From Amborella trichopoda (Eukaryota > Streptophyta > Magnoliopsida > Amborellales > Amborellaceae), in assembly GCF_000471905.2 (NCBI RefSeq), contig NW_006497648.1, positions 159,221 through 223,220 on the forward strand: 64,000 nucleotides of DNA. The letters are read 5' to 3'. Made by a program: the position numbers and the translations under genes. The notes below the pieces were generated by a model. It was not told the origin of the DNA, did not search any database, and saw nothing but the letters and a program-made list of their open reading frames with translations. Each line of letters begins with the position of its first letter. Position 1 is the first letter of the stretch. This document shows positions 49,901 through 59,892 of this stretch, piece after piece.

Positions 49901-52392
49901 CTTGAGATAACTTCATGGCCTTGGCCGACCGATTCATTATGATATTTAGCCCCAATAAGAATGATGCTTCTCCCATATCTTTCATATAAAAGTCCTCAAA
50001 AAGAAAGGCTTTTGTTCTCCTCACTTAATCTAGGGAGTTACTAGCCATTAGAATGTCCTCCACAAAAAACTATGTCACTCCCGCTCACCCTGACACACAC
50101 ACAATGGTCCTCTAAGTTATTAAATTTATACACTAAGTTATCTTTCCTTTTGATCTCAAAGCCGTTGCGTTGTTTCATATAAATTTCCTCCTCCAAATCT
50201 CCATTTAAGAATGTCTTCTTGACATCCATTTGATGCAATTCCAGGTTTAGGTAGGTGGCTATGGATATGATTACTTTTATGGAAGCAAACATGGCAAGTG
50301 GTAAGTATTTGAGTGAAGCCTTAGCTACAAGCCTAGCCTTGTATCGTTCTAATTGTCCCTCAAGAGTTAAGTTTCCTTTTAAATACCCACTTACACTCTA
50401 TGGCCCTTCGGTTAGGTGGTAGGTGAACTACCTCCCATACTGTACTCTTTGTTATAGAATTCAACTCACCCTCCATGGCCTCAAGCCATTGTTTATTCTT
50501 GGGACATGACATGGCTTCATTGTCCAGGTCCTCATTAATAATCTTATGACTTTCTCTTAAGCAGATAAAAACCGGGCTGCCTCCATACTCTTTCACTCTG
50601 CCTAGGTTGAGTAATAGGTGTAGGTTTTCGGTCTATGTCCTTATTCCTTTTCCAACTCATTAACATTGGCTTGTTTTTTATTGACCTTTCCGTCGAGAAA
50701 TTCATCTTCAAGGAAATGGGCATCATAACTTTCGATTACTGCCCTGGTGGATAAGTCATAGAATCGATAACCTTTCCCATGATGGGGATATCCAATGAAC
50801 ACCATTTGGTGGTCTTAGGTTGGAGTTTGGTTCTATTATGAGAAGGTATGAGAACATGAGCTGAACATCCCCAAATTCTTAGGTGATTGAGTGAAGGCGC
50901 ACAACCGATGTAGATTTGGTATGGATTTGACGAGAGCCTGTGGAAAAGTGATATGGACACTGACATTGGTATGTAGTTTTGACTTATGACATGCATAATA
51001 AGTGTCAAAACATTGCCCTTAGAAAATAGGAGTGCCAGATGCAACACTTCTGTACAACCCAACACTAAAAAAAATTATTTCTAAGTTCCAACATAGGACA
51101 TGTTTGCCTAACAGGTAAGACACATATGGACATGTATCTTAAATCGAGATATGTGTCCATGGGAGACACTCCTCAACAGTTTCACTTTCCTCGTAACTAT
51201 GTACATACTGGTATGTAAAAATCTATTATCAATTCTCTATTACTAAAAAGAAATATTACTTAGTGCTAACAATATAAAAAGAAGTAAAACTTGGCACATA
51301 AACTTGTATTATTTTGAAAACATGCATTTAAATCTCAAGCAGGTATGTCTTACGACTAAGACACAGGTGTGTTACAGCTTACACATGTGAGCTTAGCACT
51401 GAGATGGTAACCTGAAACTGAGACACCCATGTCTTATGGTTTAGACATGCATGCCTTACATAGATCGCTATGTCAGAATGTTGGGTCATGCAGATAACTA
51501 CAGAAAGGATCCTGAAACTCAAAACCCTGTGTCACATGCCATGTTTGAACATGTCTGATCCTGTCTCCATGGTAGACACTCTGAAAACATGTCTGAGAGG
51601 CCTTTCATGTTACATATTCTGAAATTCATAACCAAATCAAGTAAATTTATTCATAATAATCCATGAGAATCAGACACCCTAATACTTTTCAAATACCTGC
51701 AAAGTCTGGATCATTGAATCCTTCTCCTGTATCTGTATTTTTTGGTCTTGCTCCACTTGCAAAAGATAAGCAACTTGATTTCTTAACTGAGCATTCTGTT
51801 CTTTCTCAATTTTTTGTTTATCTGAAAGCATTAAATTTTCTGACTGCAACATAGTGCACAAGAAAAAGAAAGTTGCCCCGTTAGGAAGAAAAACAATGAC
51901 AGGATAAACAACCTTAAAAATAAAATTAAAATCCAGATTGAACTAAGATAAACAAACCTTGAGATCAGCCTGTAGTGTAAAGGAAACCTTCCAAGCCTTC
52001 TGGACTTCATTAAAGAGTAGAAGGCACTGATCATTGGCCTCTTTAAGTGACTGCTTTAGTCCCATAACTTCTTGCCTTAAATCTGATATTTCTCTCTCCT
52101 TTTCATATAACTCTTTCCTCGAATCATTTGCCTTCAAGTAGGGAAAAGTATTTTCAAATTAAGATTTCAAACCAATTCAGAGACCACCAAAGATAAGTAG
52201 GCCCAGAGAATAAGTATGCAGGGAAATAAGAAAAATATACCACATCTCTCCATTTCTTAATGGTATCTCGATTTCCAAGACTTAATTCAACATTTCGGGC
52301 TCTTGCTGAGAAGTTGAGAGAGGACAATGTTTCTGATACATTCGACAGATTTGGACAAACATTGACAATCATTAATACCTTGGAGGTACCAC
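30881..52392 (-). CDS. KAC1: KAC-type kinesin, C-terminal 14 exons (5' part beyond window)
   Basis: Homologues (Arabidopsis KAC1/KAC2) are kinesin-14-like proteins needed for chloroplast actin filaments, light-driven chloroplast positioning and plasma-membrane attachment. Exons: 52392-52241, 52131-51958, 51843-51697, 42990-42811, 41645-41574, 38622-38567, 38421-38205, 34564-34373, 34180-33971, 33702-33358, 32926-32828, 32521-32381, 32295-32137, 31318-30881. All phases match, giving 859 residues plus a split first codon. The first 40 residues are the motor-domain end (GTSKVLMIVNVCPN..LNFSARARN). Then comes the neck LSLGNRDTIKKW and a coiled coil across exons 2-5. The family-specific C-terminal region follows (TTPAGEYLTSALNDFDP, LAAVIKAGAAREHEILAEIR, FVHTPAGELQRQIRTWL, LARTADGTRARYSRLYRTLA), ending at TAA 30883-30881. 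The phase of the first exon requires an upstream exon. No motor exon is seen up to 64000. Confidence 0.93.
31887..31988. repeat. Tandem duplication, about 63-bp unit, in KAC intron
   Basis: 'ggatccaggttgtgtagtga' plus 'atctcagcagatattta' occurs twice, separated by a short A-rich stretch. The first copy has tgtgtag and the second tgtgcag. Confidence 0.85.
32779..32828 (-). repeat. Perfect 25-bp tandem duplication including a KAC 5' splice site
   Basis: The 25-bp unit at 32804-32828 is repeated exactly at 32779-32803. It includes the last exon base and the donor GTAACC of the exon 32926-32828, so an identical GTAACCTG lies 25 nt further into the intron. Confidence 0.95.
34628..35075. mobile_element. 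MITE with about 50-bp terminal inverted repeats
   Basis: Left arm starts 'cacttaaaaatgcctacagg'; right arm on the other strand starts 'cacttacaaatgtctatagg'. Both continue through 'tga.ttctacagtac.tc.cctatagcccat'. It sits in the KAC intron between exons 38421-38205 and 34564-34373. Confidence 0.75.
35103..35571. mobile_element. MITE with long (over 100 bp) terminal inverted repeats
   Basis: Left end 'ggaaaatactatgcaacgcc' and right end (other strand) 'ggaaaagcctttccaacgcc' are followed by 'tataggcgaaaa', 'gttcggtagtgttt' and 'ttctacaaatt' in both arms. The centre has a 'caaaatacc.../ggtattttggtca' inverted pair. It is flanked by TA repeats. A shared core suggests kinship with the element at 34628-35075 and with the composite at 27676. 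Confidence 0.8.
36113..36491. repeat. Tandem duplication of an about 190-bp unit in KAC intron
   Basis: The unit starting 'attgattgtagtttggtact' at 36113 recurs at 36309 with about one change per ten bases. Both copies include 'aaatttaatttattgtgt' and 'cagaaataaagaa.aatat'. Confidence 0.85.
36598..36985. mobile_element. MITE with AATCAAATTAGAGCC inverted repeats
   Basis: Left 'acaatcaaattagagcctac' and right (other strand) 'acaatcaaattagagcccac' are nearly identical. Flanking 'aaaagtttatatatagcc' and 'tctatacaaaccgcaccg' connect it to the 6.1-kb element's ends. Confidence 0.75.
37130..37960. other. Extremely A+T-rich intron tract
   Basis: This is part of the KAC intron between exons 38421-38205 and 34564-34373. 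It consists of long runs of AAT/ATT words with no recognisable gene, TIR or tandem unit. Confidence 0.7.
39445..39661. mobile_element. Small MITE related to the one at 26674
   Basis: Left 'tataaagaccatttaccttt' and right (other strand) 'atacttttagaccatttacc' are inverted. The left copy continues 'gacacaaggaggtcataatc', as in the 26.7-kb element. Confidence 0.6.
40952..40982. repeat. AG microsatellite
   Basis: An uninterrupted run of about 14 AG units in a KAC intron. A shorter AG run lies at about 39839-39855. Confidence 0.95.
41790..42730 (-). pseudogene. Degenerate tandem copy of KAC exon 41645-41574, split by a hAT insertion
   Basis: The plus-strand stretch 41790-41828 joined with 42547-42730 aligns with 41588-41790, which covers the intact exon and its upstream intron. 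Shared words include 'caaatagcttttcattctc', 'ggcac.cacaaatc', 'taa.t.attatttga' and 'aaatgttgaaa.aac'. In the copy the acceptor CAG has become GAA, so it should not be spliced in. The 718-bp hAT-like element at 41829-42546 cuts the copied exon in two. The copy lies upstream of the intact exon in transcription order. The copied exon would encode the EKLF part of the coiled coil. Confidence 0.8.
41829..42546. mobile_element. hAT-like element with perfect 8-bp TSD
   Basis: Ends are 'cagaatgttttaaaatg' (left) and, on the other strand, 'cattgttttaaaatggg' (right). Flanks are caaatagc at 41821-41828 and caaatagc at 42547-42554, an exact 8-bp duplication. The related intact exon has a single caaatagc at 41615-41622, acting as an empty site. 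Subterminal zones are dense in GATGC (41877-41940) and GCGCAT/TATGCG (42413-42530). No transposase fragment is seen. Confidence 0.9.
43070..44455. other. KAC intron stretch, probable old retrotransposon debris
   Basis: The region between exon 42990-42811 and the inverted LTR pair has no recognisable coding motif. Its low-complexity-free, moderately A+T composition and phrases such as 'ctcctgaactctaaatgaca' resemble non-coding retrotransposon sequence, but no ends were found. Confidence 0.35.
44460..46810 (+). mobile_element. LTR-like copy, left arm of a giant inverted repeat
   Basis: It matches the reverse complement of 46850-48760 in collinear blocks: 'ggatcagagagttactatag' against 'ggatcaggggattactatag', 'gcacgtgcttgagagaggac' against 'acatgtgcttgagaggaccg', 'gtggggcctaactggccaat' against 'gtggggcctaagtggccaat', and 'accttctagaacgggtggag' against 'accttctagaagggtagagg'. 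Similarity is roughly 70-80 percent by eye. A 'tataaataggacctta' stretch near 45841 may be the LTR promoter. The outermost 200 bp of the partner LTR is not recognised here. Confidence 0.65.
46850..48970 (-). mobile_element. 3' LTR of the minus-strand Copia remnant, right arm of the inverted repeat
   Basis: On the minus strand the Copia pol remnant is followed by a purine tract 'agtgggagaa' and then TGTTGGAGTTATGGCC starting at 48970, the usual polypurine tract and LTR start of plant Copia elements. The LTR runs to the arm centre near 46.85 kb, about 2.1 kb. It contains 'tgtaaataggacctta' as a possible TATA region (about 47388 on the plus strand). Confidence 0.7.
49080..51065 (-). pseudogene. 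Truncated Copia pol (integrase end, RT, RNase H), minus strand
   Basis: In order along the minus strand: integrase C-terminus (GCAPSLNHLRIWGCSAHVL, about 50940-50880), the linker before RT (WLEAMEGELNSITKSTVWEV), RT (LELHQMDVKKTFLNGDLEEE and then MKDMGEASFLLGLNI) and RNase H (VALSTMESKYVAYCLAVEEA, ICDNQVAVSMAKEPRFHSKS). The final M-NPMTKGL motif ends about 49085. Frameshifts and stops separate the pieces, and the RT YVDD box reads FVED. gag, protease and most of integrase are absent, so the element is 5'-truncated and dead. It sits in the KAC intron between exons 51843-51697 and 42990-42811. Confidence 0.85.
51070..51690. other. KAC intron stretch with repeated 'acatgtct' words
   Basis: Between the Copia remnant and exon 51843-51697 there is no gene. 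The sequence repeatedly uses words such as 'acacatatgg', 'gacacaggtgtgttac' and 'acatgtctga', possibly a decayed repeat. Confidence 0.4.
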
Positions 52393-52912
52393 CTGCAAAA
52401 TATTCATTTGAAGCAATGGCATGAGATCCACAGAAATTAATTATCTAAATAACAGTGAAGCCACTTGTAATATCACTTTTTTTTTTCAGAGTTACGTAGT
52501 GAGAAACTTAAAAAAGAAAACATGAAACCAGAACGGCAACCTATAATAATCCAGAATCCTAAAAAAGAACTACATATCACCATTGGTACCTTCTCATCAG
52601 ATACAAATTAATCAAATTTCAAGAAACTCCCTACAAATGAACAAGCAAAGAAAGATGCTTGAAACATGAAAGTAAAAACAACTTTCAGAACCTAGTAAGC
52701 AGTAGAAAAAAAGCACAAACAATTCTCCCTGGCCTTCAACAACTAATATTACAACCCCCAAGAAACGCCTAAAAAGCGTTTCTTGAGAACAATAGCAAGA
52801 GTGAGTAGAGACATAATTTCTCCTTAAAAGTCAAATTAGGGTGAGTTTGGATGGGTCACTAATCGTCAGTAAAAGTATTCTTTAATACTAGCCATGGAAC
52901 AATTTCATCAAA
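52393..52912. other. KAC intron, no exon seen
   Basis: This is upstream of the first visible KAC exon. I searched for the motor-domain segment expected just before GTSKVLMIVNV and did not find it. The stretch looks intronic. Confidence 0.6.
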
Positions 52913-53240
52913 TGTTTTGGAAAGAGACATATTTTGGGACGTGAAAAGTGTATTTCATTATTCTACCTTCATTGTGTTTTTTCTTAGTCTTTTGGTAATT
53001 TAATAAATGTAAATACGGTCAAGGGATATTTCTGTAACATTTTAGATCACTAGGAGTCATACTGTACCTGCATGTCTTTTCCTTTATATTAATATGAGAA
53101 CCATGTGATCAAGGGTCAGACAACCTTTCAAGTTCTTTAGCAGTACGGACTCTTCTCCTCACAAACCTTCTTGAGATCACCATTTTGATGTATGCTTGGG
53201 CAGATCTGAGAGATCAAGAGTGTCACTTAAGGATCTAAGA
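52913..53240 (+). mobile_element. 5' LTR of a plus-strand Copia element
   Basis: It begins near 'tgttttggaaagagac' and matches the second LTR from 63841 in blocks: 'gtgaaaagtg.atttta.t.at', 'taccttcatt', 'taa.gtaaata', 'gagggatatt' and 'agat.actaggag'. It ends just before a tRNA primer-binding-like site. The LTR pair has diverged noticeably, so the insertion is old. Confidence 0.75.
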
Positions 53241-53253
53241 TGGTACCAGAGCG
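53241..53253 (+). other. Primer-binding site for initiator Met tRNA
   Basis: 'tggtaccagagcg' differs by one base from the canonical TGGTATCAGAGC complement of the plant initiator tRNA 3' end and directly follows the LTR. Confidence 0.75.
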
Positions 53254-53792
53254 AGTTCATTGAGTTTCAAGTGCCTTTTGGTGATCAATTAGGAGTTCCG
53301 TAGTCCGTACCCGAACTCCCTACTGCAACATTCCTTCACTTGAATAGGTAAACCTATCACCCTGTAATGTGAGTTAAGGGATTTTCTATCAGATTTGATA
53401 CAAAATATGGGGATGTATCTTTCTCTGCTAATTTATGTGAGAAAACTTCGTATTTTTCTTCTTCGACAAAATCTAGCGTTTTTCTTATGGTTGTTTGAAG
53501 ATTTCAATTAAGATTAACCTTCAGTCAATGTTTGGGTGGGAGACTGGTTTCTAGATCTGGCCTCTGTGAGTATTTTGACAGCAGTCCAGCACTTATTTCC
53601 TGGTTATTCCTGGTTTTCTGCCTCTAAAAATTGTTTTCAGGGCAATACAACAGTTACTTCTTGGTTTTCAATGCTTTTCTAACACTGTGTTCCCTTTGAT
53701 TACTGCGTTATTGAACTGCAGTGGTGCTTAATAATGACTAATGGAAAGGAAACATCACCTGTTTTGCATTTCAATGGGAGAAACTATTTCCT

Positions 53793-53997
53793 TTGGGTCA
53801 TCCCTCATGAGTAACTTTTCAGAGGGCAAAGATTGGTTTCAAAAGGTTGATGGGTCAAAACGTAAACCTGCCAATGAAAAAGGTGCCTCAAATTTGGGTC
53901 ATCCATCATAAGTAACTTTTCAGAGGGCAAAGATTTGTTTGGAATGGTTGATGGATCAAGACCTAAACCTGCCAATGAAAAAGGTGCCTCAAATTGG
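53793..53997. repeat. 100-bp tandem duplication in Copia gag
   Basis: The unit from 'ttgggtcatccctcatgagt' is repeated from 53893 and ends both times with 'aaaaaggtgcctcaaatt'. Confidence 0.9.
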
Positions 53998-54360
53998 GGA
54001 ATTGAGAATGCCAAAATTTAAACCTGGAATCTCCAATCAGTTGAGGACAAAATTACACTGGACAAAATCATTTTCCACAAGGACAAAATCATTTTCCACA
54101 AGGAGATGCAGGATTGCTTGAAGAGGATATACCAGCAAACTAATCATGCACATTTGTACAAAATCGAGTAAGAGTTGATGAACTTGAAACAAGAAGCTCT
54201 ACTGAATTTGTGGAATGATATGGAGTTAATAGAGCCGTCGGTAACTATGGACTCTTTCAGTGGCAGATCCTGTCTACCCAGATTCCTAATGAAACATCAA
54301 GGCGAGTTGTTCACTTAGATCTTCATCTTCTATAGAAACACACTGCCAGATTCCAATCCA

Positions 54361-54440
54361 CCCCCCCCCCCCCCCCCCCCCAACCCCTCAAAATAAAAAA
54401 TAAAAAAAATAAAAAATAAAAAAAAATAAAAAAAACAAAA
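54361..54440. repeat. Poly-C followed by A-rich tract
   Basis: About 22 consecutive C and then an A-rich 'aataaaaaat' simple repeat, inside the gag region. Confidence 0.95.
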
Positions 54441-54979
54441 TGATGCAATCCTTTTGGCTTCTAGCAAGTGAAACCACGAGATCTCATTATAGTGCTACAC
54501 CAGCAAAGAGTACACTCATGTTCTCATGTATCATCCCAATGTCCCCAGTATTCAAATGTTGTATGTCGTTATTGTTAAGGAAGTTAGACATGCTATCTCT
54601 ATGTGTAAGAAGAGGACTCCCAAGAATCCCAAAACTTGCGACTTGGTCGCTAATGTTGGTGAAAACACTACTTACATGCAAGATGGTACCACTGGGCTAC
54701 AAAGTCATATGTCTTCAATGCCACCAGCTCAAGTAATCCTTAGCTGCTTTCTACAGAAATCAAAGAACAAGTTATCAAGGGAATGGAGGCTAAGGGGGCC
54801 TCCTCTGGAATGTTTCCATCTAACTCGTAAGTCATTGATTTTGGTGCTACTACCCATATGATGAATGAAGTGCAGAAAATTTAGCACATCACTCATTATA
54901 ATGGTAATGTATAGTGCTGAAAATGTCTTCCAATCTTTAGTATTGGAAATCTATCTATTTTTTACTTCTCTATCCACTC

Positions 54980-55268
54980 CCCTTTCCTTCCAGAAAGTTA
55001 TTTGTGTCCATAAACTCTCCGAATGATATCACTCCTCTGGTTGTTTGGTTCAGGATCTTCGAAGGGACGGTAGTTGTACAGGGCCCTACACTGGACAGCT
55101 CTTCTCCGTTGACTCCCCATGTGCTAAATCTACTCCAACTTGTTTACTTGCTCCAACACATGATGATCTTAAGAGTGCCAATAAAGCTCAGGACCTAGGG
55201 CATTGTCACTTAAGTCATTTAAACAATTGCAGGCTAGCTAATTTATTTCTTATGGCACTCTCATGACC
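54980..55268 (+). pseudogene. Copia GAG-pre-integrase segment
   Basis: A frame with VQDLRRDGSCTGPYTGQLF and LGHCHLSHL resembles the pre-integrase zinc-binding region (LGHP.F..L). The following integrase core is missing here and resumes at about 61420. Confidence 0.55.
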
Positions 55269-55309
55269 AAATTTGGAAAGATTCTAATTCCAATTTTATT
55301 CATCCTGAT

Positions 55310-55760
55310 CGTAGAACTAATAGTTACTGGGATCTCTCACCCCAAGTGGCGATTCCTCTTCGGAATCCCGATTCAGCAATTCCATCAAGGAATCTTCATG
55401 GAATTGTCTCCTTGAAGTTAGGAATCTCGGTTCCATATTTTTCGTACCAATTGCAACATTTATTGAATCTCAATTCCACATTTGTTGAATCTTAATTCCA
55501 CATTTATTGAATCTCACTTTGAATTTTTTTAATTCAAATGCATCAAATACCGTGATTCTTAAGGTGTAAGAAACCACGATTCAAGTTTTCATAAAATCTC
55601 GATCTGATTTTTTTGTAGATTACATAGAATCAAATACTCCAGTTCATAGGTGCATGAAACCATGATTCAATGAACATCTAACCTCGCTTAAAATACTTAT
55701 AAAATCTGATCTGAGTTATCTGGAATCTGGATTGGAGAACATTGAATCCCATTGTTCATA
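55310..55760. repeat. GATTCC/GAATCC-rich tract, left side of nested insertion
   Basis: Words such as 'gattcctc', 'ggaatcccgattcag', 'gaatctc' and 'attcca' recur about every 20-30 bp. The same vocabulary returns at 59220-59880 and 61262-61332, so these may be the subterminal regions of one larger DNA element that was later invaded. Confidence 0.5.
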
Positions 55761-56159
55761 GCTGCACCTAATAACAATCTGATCAACGTATGGTCGAGGT
55801 TTTAGTAACACAGAAACAACATTCAAATGCATATGTTTGGAGTTAATAAATTCTTAACAAAGTATCATCCTAATTAATGTCTTTTGTAAGTAAGTTAAAC
55901 CAGCTATAACTTAGGACTTGGAGCATTACAATAAGTACTTCATGTCTTCTCCTCCTTGCATAATTAGAAATAATTGGGCCCATACCCCTCAAAGTTGATG
56001 GGATTTTAGGCGTCAAAGAGCCAAACAACTCGAGCTGGACGCCCTAATCTCAATGTAAAAGGCGCATTCATCTTTTCGGCTGCACATGACAGTTAGAAAC
56101 CATCAATGGTCTTCGATTTTTATTGACTGTATTTCGCCCAAAATAAATGACTTTTCTTT

Positions 56160-58440
56160 TAAGTGAAAATTATTGCCTATGTGGCCTTTCAAGGCCTTAA
56201 AGCTAAGAGTCTTACACTCGGTGGGAATTAGAGAGAGACTGAATTTGGGTGCTTAGTACACTAAGGCGCCCAGATTCATAAACCCCGAGTAATTGAGGTA
56301 TTGAGAATATGCTTTTTGAGAGTGTGAACTCTTGAGGAGGTATGAGGGTCACCTCCCAGTCAAGACTATATTGATTAGAATGCCTCATGGTTGATGTGAT
56401 AAGCCAAGCTTTGGAGAATTCAATCGAGAATAATAGAACCCGAGTATTTAAAAAGAGTATTTGCTCTGTATAGAACACGAGACCGTTTCATGGCATGTGC
56501 ATCTACAGTCATATAGGGAAGCCAATCTCCAGATTAGAAGAGCTAGTGCACATGTGCTTTGAGAAGACCCCCTGTATTTGAGTAAGAACATGTCCCATAG
56601 GGGTGCACCAGTAATCCATTGAACCCCCGGTGACGAGAAGCTCTGGCTCAGTGACTTTGATGTGACCAATTATGTATCCCTACCATAGACTGTGGAGCAT
56701 AGGTCCGTTGGGTCGACTTGAGACACCGGTGGAACATCAACCCAATGAAAGACTCCAATTACTGTTAAAAGTCAAAAGATTTTATTTACTTTTGGCCCAA
56801 ATTAATCTAAAATTAACGAGAAAATATTTTATATTGATGAGAAAATGTGTAATAATGTTGAAAAATCACTTGGGAGAATTTTTAGGATTTTTGGAGAATT
56901 TTTTGAAATTTTTAAAACACCAAAAATTGTTTTATTGAAATTGTTTAGCTTAAATGACGATCGAGGACGAGCCATAGGGATGCCACGTGGGTCCCAAGTG
57001 GCCATAGGGATGCCATGTGGCACCCCACACCCCCTTGGGAGCTGATGTCATGCTCATGTGTGGGGGGCATTGTTATCTTTAGTTGTTTAGTAATATTATG
57101 TTTATTTAAAATATTATGTTTTATAATGTTATGACTTAAGTGAGTTATTTTGTCACATGGTGTTTTGTTCACACACGTGGTTTATTTGACATGTGTTATG
57201 GGATTTTGAGAATTAATTTGATTTAGTAGTATTATCCACATGATTTTGTGGCATATGCGTAAATCTTATGTGGCACCACCTTATGAGCTTGACCCATGTG
57301 AAACTTTAGTATTGTTGATATCCTATTGGTGGTGTCATAAGATATTTTATTCACATGTGTGGATATCCTATATTACCTTTATGTCCATGTCCTTTGTCTT
57401 TTATTGATTCTCACAAATTATTCAAAAACAATAGGCATAAGTGTAAACATGAATTTGGACTTAAAAGGAAATAATACATCGAGCTAAGGGCTTTAAGGTA
57501 AAATGGCTATAAACCTAAGTTTTAAAAAGTGAAGGGTGTCAAAAGCTCATACATTGATCTTGGTGATAAGAAATGGATGAGTGGCTTGGATAAAAGCCTC
57601 TCATATGCCATTGATCTAAGGCATCAAGGATCAGTATCAAATCCACCTTATAATCTACGTATAAAAGTAACTTCTCGGATCAATTATAACCCTAACTTGT
57701 ATATTCACTTCAAAGAGAGAGAGAGAGCCCTTGACAAAAAGGTGGTCACCCATGAGACTATCTTCTTCCTTGAGCTTTCATTTGAAACCCTTCCATGGAG
57801 TAGTCCCTCATTTGTGTGATCAAACCCATACTATTGCTTCACTAAGTATTGATTTTTTTTCTTATATTTTAATTCCTACCTCATTTCCATTATCAAAGCT
57901 TACTGTAATTCTTAATTTACAGTAGTTTTTTTCATTTTTTGTCATGAAAACTTGATATTTGAAGAGTCCCAAAGCAATAGGGTAGTTCATACATATGGTA
58001 TGTGTAGACTAGCTTGCTTACTCCATCATCTTAAGTAGTTTCACCTTGATTTTCTTCATCTTATTTTTCTGGAATTGTTACTAAGAATATACAACTGATA
58101 AGAGGTTTATTTCATCATATTTGAGTATATGAAATAGTCCCTTGAGTTCTTTTTTGAATGTTGAAAAGTTTATGTGGTCCCTTATGGACCACATGGTGTA
58201 GTTTCACCATAACTTCTTTATTTGGTGTAGTATCTCTCTCAAACTTTGAAAGGCTATTTTGATACATGTCTCTCTTATGATTTGATCCTCAGTAAGTGAA
58301 ATAAAAGTGATCATTTCCTTCCCATTGGATTGATCTCCTTGAGTTATTATTACCACCTATACCTTAGACAATGGGACAAAATTAAGTCCTCAAAAGGCCC
58401 TTTCGTGGCCTGGGTACAAGGGGTTCGAACGATAGCTTCC
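56160..58440 (+). mobile_element. Third, divergent copy of the LTR family seen at 44-49 kb
   Basis: Collinear with the LTR copies at 44460 and 48970 (reversed): 'tgtggcctttcaaggcc' near the start, 'gcacatgtgctttgagaaga' followed by 'ccccc', 'gaacatgtcccataggggtg', 'tggcaccccacaccccc' and 'gctgatgtcatg'. Plus orientation. No pol sequence is attached on either side, so it may be a solo LTR. Exact ends were not resolved. Confidence 0.45.
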
Positions 58441-58444
58441 CACA

Positions 58445-59220
58445 TGTATGTTTGCATGTTAATATTTATAGTTATTAAGTGATTCATATTTAGTTAAATT
58501 GAGTATGTTAGATGAATATTGAGATTGTTCTTTAATCTTGAGGTATGAGCTTTAATGCTATGTTTTATTACTTATGTAATTTGAAATCTCATTGAATCAT
58601 TATAACCAAGTATATGATGTATATAAGACATTGTGATATATGATGAGGATGAAGAATGAAGATGGAATTATCATATAATGAGGAATTGCGAGTCCAAGTC
58701 ATATAATATGTTGTAGAGATGTACATTGTGAGTATTCAGATATTGTATTGAGTTTAATTGTATTTCTAAGTAAAGGATTTGTAAGGGACCTATTAGGTTT
58801 GAATTTTTATTATTCAAATCTGTATAAATCATGTTTGTAGGCTGGAATATATGTATTATGGTTTTGTATTGAGATATTCATGCATTTAAACCCTTGTGTT
58901 TTAATACAATGATTTTTTTTTAAAAGATTACATTTCTAGCCCATTGGTTTTATACCACAAAAATAAATATCTTGTTTTTATAATTGCATTATCATCAAAT
59001 CAAGTGTTTCTTCTTTCTTCAGACTCCATTCTCACCAAAGGGTAGGGGCCCAAATCCCCATTGATTTACCCCTTTTGGGAATGGGCTGGGATCGTCGTAG
59101 TGGTACCACCTGAGCCCCAGTTAAAGGCCTCCATTCTCATTAACACTTTAAAAAACTGACTCTTTCCACAACAAGTAGGTGCCTATAATCCCCACTGATC
59201 TCCCCCCCCCGCCCCCCCCC
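58445..59220. other. A+T-rich stretch within the nested insertion
   Basis: No coding motif is seen. It contains 'taggggcccaaatccccatt' near 59044, which resembles a 'gatttgggcccctacccttt' phrase at 37028-37047 (same strand, reversed order), hinting at another repeat family. Confidence 0.35.
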
Positions 59221-59880
59221 GACCTCAACACTAGTATTACGGCAAATCTTGATTCCAATACTATGATTAAAGCTCAACACATCAACGGCCACTCGATCTT
59301 GATTACAATACTGTGATTAAGACTCAACACATCGATTCCAATACCAAGGGAACCCTTTGTTCAAGTCTTTAGGATCTTCGAGGATCTCGATTTCAATACT
59401 AGAGGAAACATGGCTAAGCCTATTCAATACATCGATTCCACTACTGACGGATTCTTGCAACTTTACTCTAAAACCTCGAACCTATTGCAAGCTTACTCAA
59501 TACATCAATTCCAATACTAATGGATTCTTGCATAAGTTTACTCTATAACCTCGAACCTATTGCACTACGAAACACGCTTCCTGTTGATTTTATTGTGGTT
59601 CTAAGTTTTCGGGTGCATGATCTCACAGATGTAGGAATTTCGATTCCAATTGTGTTGAAACCCGATCCCACAAAGGCAGGAACCCCAATTCCAAGTGAGT
59701 TGAAACTCGATTCCAAGATGGTATAAATCTTGATTCTAGTTGGGTTGAAACTCGATTCCAAAATGGTACGAAACTCAATTTTAATTGGGCTTAAAATAGA
59801 TTCCATAGATGTAGGAATCTCAATTCCATTTAGGTTCACACTAATTTCGATAAAGTAGGAATCTCATTTCCTACAATTCA
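59220..59880. repeat. GATTCC/TTCCAA-rich tract, right side of nested insertion
   Basis: Irregularly repeated units such as 'ttgattccaatactatgatt', 'actcaacacatcgattcc' and 'gttgaaactcgattccaa' fill the tract, with spacing of about 30-60 bp. Confidence 0.7.
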
Positions 59881-59892
59881 CCTTGTACAGAC

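Larger units (their letters stand above)
53734..54900 (+). pseudogene. Copia gag and protease remnant
   Basis: The frame from ATG 53734 reads MTNGKETSPVLHFNGRNYFLW, typical of a plant Copia gag start, and then meets a stop. A tandem 100-bp duplication (53793-53892 and 53893-53997) interrupts gag. Further along, DFGATTHMMN (about 54837-54866) corresponds to the DSGAT protease motif with Ser replaced by Phe. A run of about 22 C followed by A-rich sequence lies at 54361-54440. Several frameshifts make it non-functional. Confidence 0.75.

Noticed and set aside
57529..57819. 96-codon plus-strand frame
   Set aside because: It falls within the third LTR-like copy and shows no protein family resemblance.
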